Shown piece by piece: positions 24,482 through 34,314 of a stretch of DNA of 64,000 nt. The stretch's first letter is position 1. The number at the start of each line of letters is the position of its first letter. The notes below the pieces were generated by a model. It saw nothing but the letters and a program-made list of their open reading frames with translations, was not told the origin of the DNA and made no database searches. The translations under genes were made by a program, and so were the position numbers. Source of the DNA: Pseudomonas koreensis (lineage in GTDB: Bacteria; Pseudomonadota; Gammaproteobacteria; Pseudomonadales; Pseudomonadaceae); NCBI RefSeq assembly GCF_025447595.1, contig NZ_JAOEJU010000001.1, positions 806,001 through 870,000 of the forward strand, written 5' to 3'.

Positions 24482-25503
24482 TGTTCAAGCTCTCGCCTCT
24501 GGGCCGTCGCCGCTTCGAACGCTTCAAGAAAAACCGCCGGGGCTGGTGGTCGCTGTGGCTGTTTATCGGTCTGTTCCTGCTCAGCCTTGGCGGCGAACTG
24601 ATCGCCAACGACAAGCCATTGGTCGTCAGTTATCAGGGCCAGTGGTACTTCCCTGTATTCAAGCGTCACACCGAACAGGAATTCGGTGGGCAACTGCCGT
24701 TCCAGGCCGATTACCGCAGCGACTATGTGCAGAAGCTGATCCGCAAGGACGGTGGCTGGCTGCTGTTTCCGCCGATTCCGTTCAGTGACGACACCCCGAA
24801 CTACGACCTCAACAAACCGGCGCCGAGCCCGCCGACTTCGGTCAACTGGCTGGGCACCGACGATCAGGCGCGCGACGTGCTGGCCCGGGTAATCTTCGGC
24901 GCCCGGGTGTCGATCCTGTTCGCCCTGATGCTGACGTTTGTCAGCGCCCTGATCGGCATCGCCGCCGGTGCCCTGCAGGGTTATTACGGTGGCTGGGTCG
25001 ATCTGCTCGGCCAGCGATTGCTGGAGGTCTGGTCAGGGTTGCCGGTGCTTTACCTGCTGATCATCCTTTCGGGTTTCGTCGAGCCCAACTTCTGGTGGTT
25101 ACTGGGGATCATGGCGCTGTTTTCCTGGCTCGCACTGGTCGATGTGGTACGCGCCGAGTTTCTGCGCGGGCGCAACCTGGAGTACGTCAAGGCTGCCCGC
25201 GCCCTGGGCTTGAGCGATCGCAAAGTGATTGTCCGGCACATCCTGCCCAACGCGATGAACGCCACCCTGAGCTACCTGCCCTTCATTCTGACCGGGGCGA
25301 TTTCCACCCTGACCGCGCTGGATTTCCTCGGTTTCGGCATGCCCGCCGGCAGTGCGTCGCTGGGCGAACTGATCGGTCAGGGCAAACAGAACCTGCAAGC
25401 GCCGTGGCTCGGATTGACCGCGTTTTTCACCTTGGCGCTGATTCTTTCCCTGTTGGTATTCATCGGCGAAGCGTTGCGCGATGCCTTTGACCCGCGCTCA
25501 TGA
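24481..25503 (+). CDS. yejE: Peptide ABC transporter permease YejE
   Basis: 340 residues, the second permease. A cytoplasmic N-terminus with RRRFERFKKNRRGWWSLWLF leads into helix 1, then a large periplasmic loop, LGTDDQARDVLARVIFGARVS (typical of the OppC/DppC type) and the EAA loop KAARALGLSDRKVIVRHILPN. The start overlaps the yejB stop (TGATG). Confidence 0.93.
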   Translation: MFKLSPLGRRRFERFKKNRRGWWSLWLFIGLFLLSLGGELIANDKPLVVSYQGQWYFPVFKRHTEQEFGGQLPFQADYRSDYVQKLIRKDGGWLLFPPIPFSDDTPNYDLNKPAPSPPTSVNWLGTDDQARDVLARVIFGARVSILFALMLTFVSALIGIAAGALQGYYGGWVDLLGQRLLEVWSGLPVLYLLIILSGFVEPNFWWLLGIMALFSWLALVDVVRAEFLRGRNLEYVKAARALGLSDRKVIVRHILPNAMNATLSYLPFILTGAISTLTALDFLGFGMPAGSASLGELIGQGKQNLQAPWLGLTAFFTLALILSLLVFIGEALRDAFDPRS

Positions 25504-25516
25504 TCGGACTCTTGAC

Positions 25517-27091
<1,575 letters not shown>

Positions 27092-27119
27092 GCATAATCG
27101 CGCCACCTGACTTCCGCCA

Positions 27120-28547
27120 ATGGACGCCGCCATGAACACCACCGAAAGCCTCAAGGATTACCAACGGGTTCGCACACTGGCGATCCGTTCGTTGTTCGAG
27201 ATCATCGAGCAATCCAGTGAAGGCACGGTGATTGTCGACCGCGATGCGAACATCGTCTGGATGAACGAGCGCTACGCCCGGCGCTTTGGGCTCGACTCTG
27301 CGGCCGGCGCGATCGGCAAGCCTTGCGAAAGCGTGATCCCCGGCAGCCTGCTGCGGGAGGTGGTGCGTACCGGGCGGCCGATTCTGCTGGACATGCAGGA
27401 CACCCCGAAAGAACCGCTGGTGGTAATGCGCCTGCCGATCCATGACGACGCTGGTGCGGTGATCGGCGCCATCGGCTTCGCGCTGTTCGACGAATTGCGC
27501 ACGCTGTCGCCGATGCTCAAGCGCTACCTGAGCATGCAGGAAGAACTGGCCTCGACCCGTTCGCTGCTGCGTGCACGGCAGACCAAATACAACTTCGCCC
27601 ATTTCATCGGCACCAGCGCTGCCAGCCTGGAGGTCAAGCGCCGTGCCCGTCGCAGCGCGAGCGCCGAGTCGCCGGTTCTGTTGCTGGGCGAAACCGGCAG
27701 CGGCAAGGAGTTGCTGGCCCAGGCGATCCACGGCGCTTCGCCTCGGGCGCACAAGGCCTTTGTCAGCATCAACAGCGCGGCGATTCCCGAAGCGCTGCTC
27801 GAAGCCGAATTCTTCGGTACCGCGCCCGGCGCCTTCACCGGCGCCGACCGCAAGGGTCGCACCGGCAAGTTGCAGATTGCCCAAGGCGGGACGCTGTTTC
27901 TCGACGAGATCGGCGATATGCCGCTGCCGCTGCAAAGCAAATTGCTGCGGGTGTTGCAGGAAAAGGAGTTCGAGCCTGTAGGCTCCAACGACGTCATCCA
28001 GAGCGATGTGCGGGTGATTGCCGCCACCTCGACGGATCTGGAGGCGGCGATCAAGCGTGGCGAGTTCCGCGCGGACTTGTACTACCGCCTCAACGTACTG
28101 CCGATTCAGGTACCGCCGCTGCGGGAACGGCTGGACGATCTGCCGGCGCTCAGTGAGGCGATTCTGGAGGAGTTGCGCAGCCAGCATGAGCTGAATCGCG
28201 AAGCGCTTGAGCTGCTGGGTCAGCACTCCTGGCCGGGGAATATCCGCGAGTTGCGTAACGTGCTGGAACGGGCGGCGTTGCTCAGTGATGACTTGATGCT
28301 GACGGCGGATGACATTCGTGCAGCGATTGGCACTTTTACACCGGTCGAGCGGACGCTGGCGCCTCTGTCAGAGCCGGCAACCAACGAGACCTTCAGTCAG
28401 GCTCGCGAGCGGTTTGACCGGCAGTTGATTCAATCCACCCTCGCGCAATGCGGGGGCAAGGTGATTGAAGCGGCTGAGCGGCTCGGGCTTGGACGCTCGA
28501 CGCTTTACAAGAAGATGATTGCGCTTGGGATCGTAGAGTCTCAATAG
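27120..28547 (+). CDS. hbcR: Sigma-54 dependent regulator of 3-hydroxybutyrate catabolism
   Basis: 475 residues: an N-terminal PAS-type sensor (about 18-125), an AAA+ domain with Walker A GETGSGKE (about 190), the sigma-54 contact loop GAFTGA (about 238) and Walker B TLFLDEIGD, then a Fis-type HTH (GGKVIEAAERLGLGRSTLYKKM) at the end. The gene order regulator, GntP permease, bdhA and acetoacetyl-CoA synthetase matches the P. aeruginosa hbcR locus as I know it, and a sigma-54 promoter is visible before the permease. ATG 27120 or the ATG four codons later may be used. Confidence 0.85.
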   Translation: MDAAMNTTESLKDYQRVRTLAIRSLFEIIEQSSEGTVIVDRDANIVWMNERYARRFGLDSAAGAIGKPCESVIPGSLLREVVRTGRPILLDMQDTPKEPLVVMRLPIHDDAGAVIGAIGFALFDELRTLSPMLKRYLSMQEELASTRSLLRARQTKYNFAHFIGTSAASLEVKRRARRSASAESPVLLLGETGSGKELLAQAIHGASPRAHKAFVSINSAAIPEALLEAEFFGTAPGAFTGADRKGRTGKLQIAQGGTLFLDEIGDMPLPLQSKLLRVLQEKEFEPVGSNDVIQSDVRVIAATSTDLEAAIKRGEFRADLYYRLNVLPIQVPPLRERLDDLPALSEAILEELRSQHELNREALELLGQHSWPGNIRELRNVLERAALLSDDLMLTADDIRAAIGTFTPVERTLAPLSEPATNETFSQARERFDRQLIQSTLAQCGGKVIEAAERLGLGRSTLYKKMIALGIVESQ

Positions 28548-28585
28548 AGAGACATAAATCCCCGTAACGGGACAAGATCAAAAGC

Positions 28586-28651
28586 TTCGCGAGCAAGCTC
28601 GCTCCCACAGGAGATATGGGTACCCATGTGGGAGCGGGCTTGCCCGCGAAA
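28586..28651. repeat. REP doublet (inverted pair)
   Basis: CGCGAGCAAGCTCGCTCCCACA and its diverged inverse TGTGGGAGCGGGCTTGCCCGCG face each other across a short spacer. This is the P. fluorescens-group REP type, lying in the gap between hbcR and the permease gene and possibly acting as a transcript-end structure. Confidence 0.85.
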
Positions 28652-28750
28652 GCGTCCTCACAGCCATAGAAGTCTCATAACAGAGACAAAACCTCGAAAA
28701 CCACCACCAAACATCAAATTAATTCCTTTTATTTCAATAACTTAAGCACC

Positions 28751-28766
28751 TGGCACAGATCTCGCT
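28751..28766 (+). promoter_or_regulatory. Sigma-54 (-24/-12) promoter
   Basis: TGGCACAGATCTCGCT: the GG and GC dinucleotides are spaced by the required ten bases, and TGGCAC matches the -24 consensus exactly. It lies about 55 bp before the permease start, immediately downstream of a sigma-54 activator gene, which makes HbcR the expected activator. Confidence 0.75.
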
Positions 28767-28821
28767 ATAGCCTTCTCCGCACCCGTTCCACCCACAAAAA
28801 TAACAATCGAAGGAGCACACC

Positions 28822-30213
28822 ATGAGTGTGATCATCGCCTTGGCGGCCCTCGCGCTGCTGATGCTTGCAGCCTACCGTGGCTACAGCGTTATCCTTTTTG
28901 CCCCGATCGCCGCCCTCGGCGCCGTCCTGCTCACCGACCCCTCCGCCGTCGCCCCTGCTTTCACCGGGGTGTTCATGGAAAAGATGGTCGGCTTCATCAA
29001 ACTCTACTTTCCCGTGTTCCTGCTCGGCGCCGTGTTCGGCAAGCTGATCGAGCTGTCGGGTTTCTCCCGCTCGATCGTCGCAGCAGCGATTCGCCTGCTC
29101 GGTACCCGCCAGGCGATGCTGGTGATCGTGCTGGTCTGCGCCCTTCTCACCTATGGCGGCGTTTCGCTGTTCGTCGTGGTGTTCGCGGTCTACCCGTTCG
29201 CAGCGGAAATGTTCCGCCAGAGCAACATCCCCAAGCGCCTGATCCCGGCGACCATCGCCCTCGGCGCGTTCTCCTTCACCATGGACGCCCTGCCCGGCAC
29301 GCCGCAGATCCAGAACATCATCCCCAGCACCTTCTTCAACACCACCGCGTGGGCTGCGCCGTGGCTGGGTGTGATCGGCACGATTTTCGTGTTCTGCGCC
29401 GGCATGCTGTTCTTGCAGCGCCAGCGCAACAAGGCTCAGCGCGCCGGTGAAGGCTACGGCACCGAACTGCGCAACGAACCGGAAACCGCCGAAGACCTGA
29501 AACTGCCGAACCCGTGGATCGCCCTGTCGCCGCTGCTGGCGGTGGGCATCATGAACCTGCTGTTCACCCAGTGGATTCCGCAGTGGTACGGCAAGACCCA
29601 CAGCCTCGCACTGCCGGGCATGGCCGCGCCGGTTACCACCGAGATCGCTAAACTGACCGCGATCTGGGCGGTGCAGGCAGCATTGCTGGTAGGCATTCTG
29701 ATGGTCTTGGCATTCGGTTTTAAAGCGATCAAAAGCAAGCTCGCCGAAGGCAGCAAAAGCGCAGTCAGCGGTGCGCTACTGGCGGCGATGAATACTGCGT
29801 CGGAATACGGTTTCGGCGCGGTCATCGCCTCGTTGCCGGGCTTCCTGGTGCTGGCCGACTGGCTCAAAAGCATCCCCAATCCGCTGGTCAACGAAGCGAT
29901 CACCGTGACCCTGCTGGCCGGTATCACCGGTTCCGCTTCGGGCGGCATGAGCATCGCGCTCGCGGCAATGTCCGAACAATTCATCAGCGCCGCCCACGCC
30001 GCCAACATTCCGCTGGAAGTGCTGCACCGGGTGGCCGCGATGGCCAGCGGCGGCATGGACACCCTGCCGCACAACGGCGCGGTGATCACCCTGCTCGCCG
30101 TCACCGGCCTGACTCACCGTGAGGCCTACAAGGACATTTTCTGTATTACGCTGATCAAGACCCTGGCGGTTTTCGTGGTGATCGGCACTTTCTACGCCAC
30201 TGGCATTGTGTGA
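28822..30213 (+). CDS. GntP family permease, probable 3-hydroxybutyrate transporter
   Basis: 463 residues with about 12 membrane segments and the GntP family pattern (KLYFPVFLLGAVFGKLIELSG, GGVSLFVVVFAVYPFA, GSASGGMSIAL). GntP proteins are proton symporters for gluconate and related hydroxy acids. Placement between hbcR and bdhA, and the sigma-54 promoter, point to D-3-hydroxybutyrate uptake. The ATG has AAGGAG about 8 bp upstream. Confidence 0.88.
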   Translation: MSVIIALAALALLMLAAYRGYSVILFAPIAALGAVLLTDPSAVAPAFTGVFMEKMVGFIKLYFPVFLLGAVFGKLIELSGFSRSIVAAAIRLLGTRQAMLVIVLVCALLTYGGVSLFVVVFAVYPFAAEMFRQSNIPKRLIPATIALGAFSFTMDALPGTPQIQNIIPSTFFNTTAWAAPWLGVIGTIFVFCAGMLFLQRQRNKAQRAGEGYGTELRNEPETAEDLKLPNPWIALSPLLAVGIMNLLFTQWIPQWYGKTHSLALPGMAAPVTTEIAKLTAIWAVQAALLVGILMVLAFGFKAIKSKLAEGSKSAVSGALLAAMNTASEYGFGAVIASLPGFLVLADWLKSIPNPLVNEAITVTLLAGITGSASGGMSIALAAMSEQFISAAHAANIPLEVLHRVAAMASGGMDTLPHNGAVITLLAVTGLTHREAYKDIFCITLIKTLAVFVVIGTFYATGIV

Positions 30214-30220
30214 GGTATTG

Positions 30221-30994
30221 ATGACGACTCTTTCTGGCAAGACCGCACTGGTTACCGGCTCCACCAGCGGCATCGGGCTGGGCATCGCCCTGACGCTGGC
30301 CAAGGCTGGCGCCAACCTGATCCTCAACGGCTTTGGCGATGCTTCGAAGGTGATTGCCGAAGTCGAGCAGTTCGGCGGCAAGGTCGGCCATCATCCGGCA
30401 GACGTCAGCGACCCGGCGCAGATCGCCGACATGATCGCCTACGCCGAGCGCGAGTTCGGCGGCGTGGACATTCTGGTCAACAACGCGGGCATCCAGCACG
30501 TCGCGGCGGTGGAAGAGTTTCCGGTGGAACGCTGGGATTCGATCATCGCGATCAACCTGTCGTCGGTGTTTCACAGCACTCGCCTGAGCCTGCCGGGCAT
30601 GCGCGCCAAGGGCTGGGGGCGGATCGTCAACATCGCTTCGGTGCACGGCCTGGTCGGTTCCACCGGCAAAGCCGCGTATGTGGCGGCCAAGCATGGCGTG
30701 ATCGGCCTGACCAAGGTGGTGGGCCTGGAAACCGCCGCCAGCAACGTCACCTGCAACGCGATCTGCCCGGGCTGGGTGCTGACGCCGCTGGTGCAGAAAC
30801 AGATCGACGATCGCGCGGCCAAAGGTGTCGACCCGCAGCAGGCGCAACACGATCTGCTTGCCGAGAAGCAGCCGTCGCTGGAGTTCGTCACACCGGCACA
30901 CCTGGGTGAACTGGTGCTGTTTCTGTGCAGCGAAGCCGGTAGCCAGGTGCGTGGCGCCGCGTGGAATATCGATGGCGGGTGGCTGGCGCAGTAA
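30221..30994 (+). CDS. bdhA: D-3-hydroxybutyrate dehydrogenase
   Basis: 257 residues, a short-chain dehydrogenase. It has the NAD-binding TGSTSGIGLGIA (residues 12-23), NNAGIQHVA, catalytic Ser in IASVHGLVGS and YxxxK in YVAAKHG. It ends with WNIDGGWLAQ. The HVAAVEEFP and GWVLTPLVQKQ segments are characteristic of 3-hydroxybutyrate dehydrogenases. It oxidises 3-hydroxybutyrate to acetoacetate. GAGG precedes ATG 30221, eight bases after the permease stop, so both are one transcript. Confidence 0.93.
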   Translation: MTTLSGKTALVTGSTSGIGLGIALTLAKAGANLILNGFGDASKVIAEVEQFGGKVGHHPADVSDPAQIADMIAYAEREFGGVDILVNNAGIQHVAAVEEFPVERWDSIIAINLSSVFHSTRLSLPGMRAKGWGRIVNIASVHGLVGSTGKAAYVAAKHGVIGLTKVVGLETAASNVTCNAICPGWVLTPLVQKQIDDRAAKGVDPQQAQHDLLAEKQPSLEFVTPAHLGELVLFLCSEAGSQVRGAAWNIDGGWLAQ

Positions 30995-31004
30995 GCTTTG
31001 CCCT

Positions 31005-31082
31005 TGTGGGAGCCAGCCTGCTGGCGATAGCGGATCATCATTTGACTGATCGAACTCAATCGCCAGCAGGCTGGCTCCCACA
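31005..31082. repeat. REP doublet, second sequence type
   Basis: Two 24-bp perfect inverted arms (TGTGGGAGCCAGCCTGCTGG and beyond, ending CGAT) with a 30-bp spacer, between bdhA and the acetoacetyl-CoA synthetase gene. It differs from the other doublets in the window (CCAGCCTGCTGG core instead of CGAGCTTGCTCG). Confidence 0.85.
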
Positions 31083-31115
31083 GGTCATGTGAACAACAAA
31101 AACAAGGGGCAAACC

Positions 31116-33071
31116 ATGTCCGACATCCTCTGGCAGCCCGATGCCAAGCGCATTGCCCGGTCCCGCATGGACGGCTTTCGACGCTTCATCATTCAGCGTC
31201 ACCACGTGCACCTCGACGACTACCCTGCCTTGCACCAATGGTCCATCGACCAGCGCGAAGCGTTCTGGCAGGCGATCATAGATTTCTTCGGCATCAGTTT
31301 TCACACGCAACCGGACGCTGTTCTGCGTGGAGGCCTGAAAATGCCGGGGGCCGAATGGTTTCCCGGCGCCACGTTGAATTTCGCCGAACACCTGCTGAGT
31401 CGCCGCGACGATGCCATCGCCGTGATCGCTATCGGCGAAAACGGCCAGCGTGAACTCTTGACCTGGGCCGAACTGGCCCAGCAAGTCGCCGGTTTCCAGG
31501 CCAGCCTGCAAGCGGCCGGCGTCGTACTCGGCGACCGGGTCGCGGCCTGCATGCCCAACACCTGGCAAACCCTGGTGGCGATGCTCGCGACCACCAGCCT
31601 CGGGGCGATCTGGTCGTGCTCATCGCCGGACTTCGGCACCCACGGCGTGATCGACCGTTTCGGCCAGATCGGACCGAAAGTGCTGATCACCTGCGCCGGT
31701 TACCGTTATGCCGGCAAAGAGATCGACCAGACCGTCAAGATCAACGAAATCCTCGAACAGCTGCCGTCCCTGCAACAGCTGATCATCGTGCCCTACGCAC
31801 GACCTCACGCCCATGTCACGGATTACCGGACACCCGCCAACGTCACGCTGTGGGACGACTTCTATGAACCCGGCGATGAGCCGCAGTTTGTCCCGGTGCC
31901 GTTCGACCATCCGCTATACGTGCTGTATTCCAGCGGCACCACCGGCGTGCCGAAGTGCATCGTTCACAGCACCGGCGGCGTGTTGCTGCAGCACGCCAAG
32001 GAGCACGGGCTGCATGTCGATCTGGGCCCCGGCGACCGGTTGTTCTACTACACCACTTGCGGCTGGATGATGTGGAACTGGCTGGTATCGGCGCTGGCGG
32101 TCGGCAGCGCGGTGGTGCTGTATGACGGTTCACCGTTTTATCCGGACAACGAGCGATTGCTGGAGCTGCTCGACGACGAGCAGGTCAGCGTGTTCGGCAC
32201 CAGCCCGAAATTCCTCGCGACCCTGGAAAGCAGCGGCATCAAACCGCGAGAACGCTATGACTTGAGCCACCTGAAAACCCTGCTTTGCACCGGTTCCGCG
32301 CTGTCGCCGCAGAGTTATGACTTCGTCTATCGCGACTTCAAACCGGACGTCTGCCTGTCCTCGATGTCCGGCGGTACGGACATCGTGTCCTGCTTCGTCA
32401 ACGGCAACCCGATGTCAGCGGTCCGTCGGGGCGAAATCATGGGCAAGAGCCTGGCCATGGCAGTGGAAGTATGGAACGACGCCGGGCAACCGTTGATCGG
32501 CGAAAAAGGTGAGTTGGTGTGCACTCGACCATTCCCGGCGATGCCCATCGGACTCTGGAACGATCCCGATGGCGAGAAGCTGCGCAAATCCTATTTCAGC
32601 CAGTTCCCCGGCGTCTGGGCCCAGGGTGACTACGCCGAGCAACTGCCCCATGGCGGGATGCTGATTCACGGCCGCTCCGACGCCGTGCTCAACCCCGGCG
32701 GTGTGCGCATCGGCACGGCAGAGATCTACCGGCAAGTGGAAAAAGTCCCGCAAGTGCTGGACAGCGTCGCTATCGGTCAGCAGTGGCAGGATGACGTCCG
32801 GGTGGTGCTGTTCGTTCGCCTCAAGGACGGCATAGCGCTGGATGAGGCGCTGCAACAGCAGATTCGCCAGATGATCCGCGCCAACACCACACCGCGTCAT
32901 GTGCCGGCGAAGATCGTCGCCGTCACCGATATTCCGCGCACCCTCAGCGGCAAAGTGGTGGAGCTGGCCGTGCGCAATGTGGTGCACGGTGAACCGGTGA
33001 AAAACACCGATGCACTGGCCAATCCGCAAGCGCTTGAGCAGTTTCGCAATCGGGTCGAACTTCGCGATTGA
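31116..33071 (+). CDS. aacS: Acetoacetyl-CoA synthetase
   Basis: 651 residues, an adenylate-forming enzyme. Landmarks are YSSGTTGVPKCIVHSTGG (P-loop-like motif), TTCGWMMWNWLVS, the AMP-binding DAVLNPGGVRIGTAEIY region and the catalytic Lys near the C-terminus (PRTLSGKVVE). It activates acetoacetate, the product of BdhA, to acetoacetyl-CoA for entry into central metabolism. AAGGGG lies seven bases before ATG 31116. The REP doublet separates it from bdhA, but they are probably co-transcribed under HbcR. Confidence 0.93.
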   Translation: MSDILWQPDAKRIARSRMDGFRRFIIQRHHVHLDDYPALHQWSIDQREAFWQAIIDFFGISFHTQPDAVLRGGLKMPGAEWFPGATLNFAEHLLSRRDDAIAVIAIGENGQRELLTWAELAQQVAGFQASLQAAGVVLGDRVAACMPNTWQTLVAMLATTSLGAIWSCSSPDFGTHGVIDRFGQIGPKVLITCAGYRYAGKEIDQTVKINEILEQLPSLQQLIIVPYARPHAHVTDYRTPANVTLWDDFYEPGDEPQFVPVPFDHPLYVLYSSGTTGVPKCIVHSTGGVLLQHAKEHGLHVDLGPGDRLFYYTTCGWMMWNWLVSALAVGSAVVLYDGSPFYPDNERLLELLDDEQVSVFGTSPKFLATLESSGIKPRERYDLSHLKTLLCTGSALSPQSYDFVYRDFKPDVCLSSMSGGTDIVSCFVNGNPMSAVRRGEIMGKSLAMAVEVWNDAGQPLIGEKGELVCTRPFPAMPIGLWNDPDGEKLRKSYFSQFPGVWAQGDYAEQLPHGGMLIHGRSDAVLNPGGVRIGTAEIYRQVEKVPQVLDSVAIGQQWQDDVRVVLFVRLKDGIALDEALQQQIRQMIRANTTPRHVPAKIVAVTDIPRTLSGKVVELAVRNVVHGEPVKNTDALANPQALEQFRNRVELRD

Positions 33072-33077
33072 CGCCTG

Positions 33078-34187
33078 TCAGTCCATCAGTCCCCATTCGC
33101 CGGTCGATGGTGGTGGGGACGGCATGGTGTCGGCGTGCAGCTTTAGGCGCAGGCGCAGGTTGTTCACCGAGTCTGCGTTTTTCAGGGCCTCGTCTTCATC
33201 GATCACCCCTTCTGCCACCAGCGCGAACAGTGCAGCGTCAAAGGTCTGCATGCCCAGTTCCGCCGATTTTTCCATGATGGTTTTCAACTCGCCAAAGTCA
33301 TTGCGCCGGATCAGGTCGGCAATCGTCGGCGTACCGAGCATCACCTCGGCGGCGGCCCGGCGCTGACCGTCCCGGGTTCGCACCAGACGCTGCGAGACGA
33401 ACGCCTTGAGGTGATTGCCCAAGGCATGCAGCAATTGCGGGCGGCGCTCTTCGGGGAAGAAATTGATGATCCGGTCCAGCGCCTGATTGGCGTTGTTGGC
33501 GTGCAACGTCGACAGCACCAGATGCCCGGTTTCGGCGAAGGCCAGCGCATGCTCCATGGTCTCGCGATCACGGATTTCGCCGATCAGCACCACGTCCGGG
33601 GCCTGACGCAAGGTGTTTTTCAGCGCTGCGTGAAAGCTGCGGGTATCGACCCCGACTTCGCGCTGGTTGATGATCGATTTTTTGTGGCGATGGATGTATT
33701 CCACCGGGTCTTCAATGGTGATGATGTGCCCGCTGCTGTGGCGATTGCGATGGTCGATCAGCGCCGCCAGCGACGTGGACTTGCCCGAGTCGGTGGCGCC
33801 GACGAACAGGATCAGGCCTTGCTTGAGCATCACCGATTCGAGCAATACCGACGGCAGTTTCAGGTCTTCGAATCGCGGAATGTCGAGTTTGACGTTACGG
33901 ATCACGATCGACACGTCGTTGCGCTGTTTGAAGATGTTGACCCGGAAGCGGCCGATGCCGGTGCGGGAAATCGCCAGGTTCATTTCCAGATCCCGGTCGA
34001 ACTCCCGGCGCTGCTCGGCGTCCATCAGGGAGGCGGCGACAGTCGCCACTTCGCCCGGTTTGAACGGCTGCTCGCTCAAGGGCGTCAGCACCCCGTCGAA
34101 CCGCGCACTCGGCGGTGCGCCCGTGGACAGAAACAGATCCGAACCGTGGCGGCTCGCCAGTTGTTTGAGCAGTGCGTCGATTTCCAT
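33078..34187 (-). CDS. PilT/PilU-type pilus retraction ATPase
   Basis: 369 residues of the secretion ATPase family. Walker A is GATDSGKS (the fourth residue is Asp where PilU usually has Gly). Other features are the Asp box ITIEDPVEYIHRHKKS, the His box HLVLSTLHANNANQALDRIINFFP and AAAEVMLGTPTIADLIRRN. The match is closer to PilU than to PilT. Retraction ATPases depolymerise type IV pili to drive twitching. Start 34187 begins MEIDALLKQLASRHGSDLF. It stands alone, convergent with aacS and divergent from a histidine kinase, away from other pil genes. Confidence 0.85.
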   Translation of the reverse strand: MEIDALLKQLASRHGSDLFLSTGAPPSARFDGVLTPLSEQPFKPGEVATVAASLMDAEQRREFDRDLEMNLAISRTGIGRFRVNIFKQRNDVSIVIRNVKLDIPRFEDLKLPSVLLESVMLKQGLILFVGATDSGKSTSLAALIDHRNRHSSGHIITIEDPVEYIHRHKKSIINQREVGVDTRSFHAALKNTLRQAPDVVLIGEIRDRETMEHALAFAETGHLVLSTLHANNANQALDRIINFFPEERRPQLLHALGNHLKAFVSQRLVRTRDGQRRAAAEVMLGTPTIADLIRRNDFGELKTIMEKSAELGMQTFDAALFALVAEGVIDEDEALKNADSVNNLRLRLKLHADTMPSPPPSTGEWGLMD

Positions 34188-34314
34188 GGCCAAAAGCACC
34201 TGCGAAGCTTTCAATTAACTTAAGACCGTGCGTCGTGACGCGACGGGCCTTACAGCGTCTACCGCACTAGGATAGTAGACGCCGCCTCACCGACCGACGC
34301 CCAGGATTGATGTG

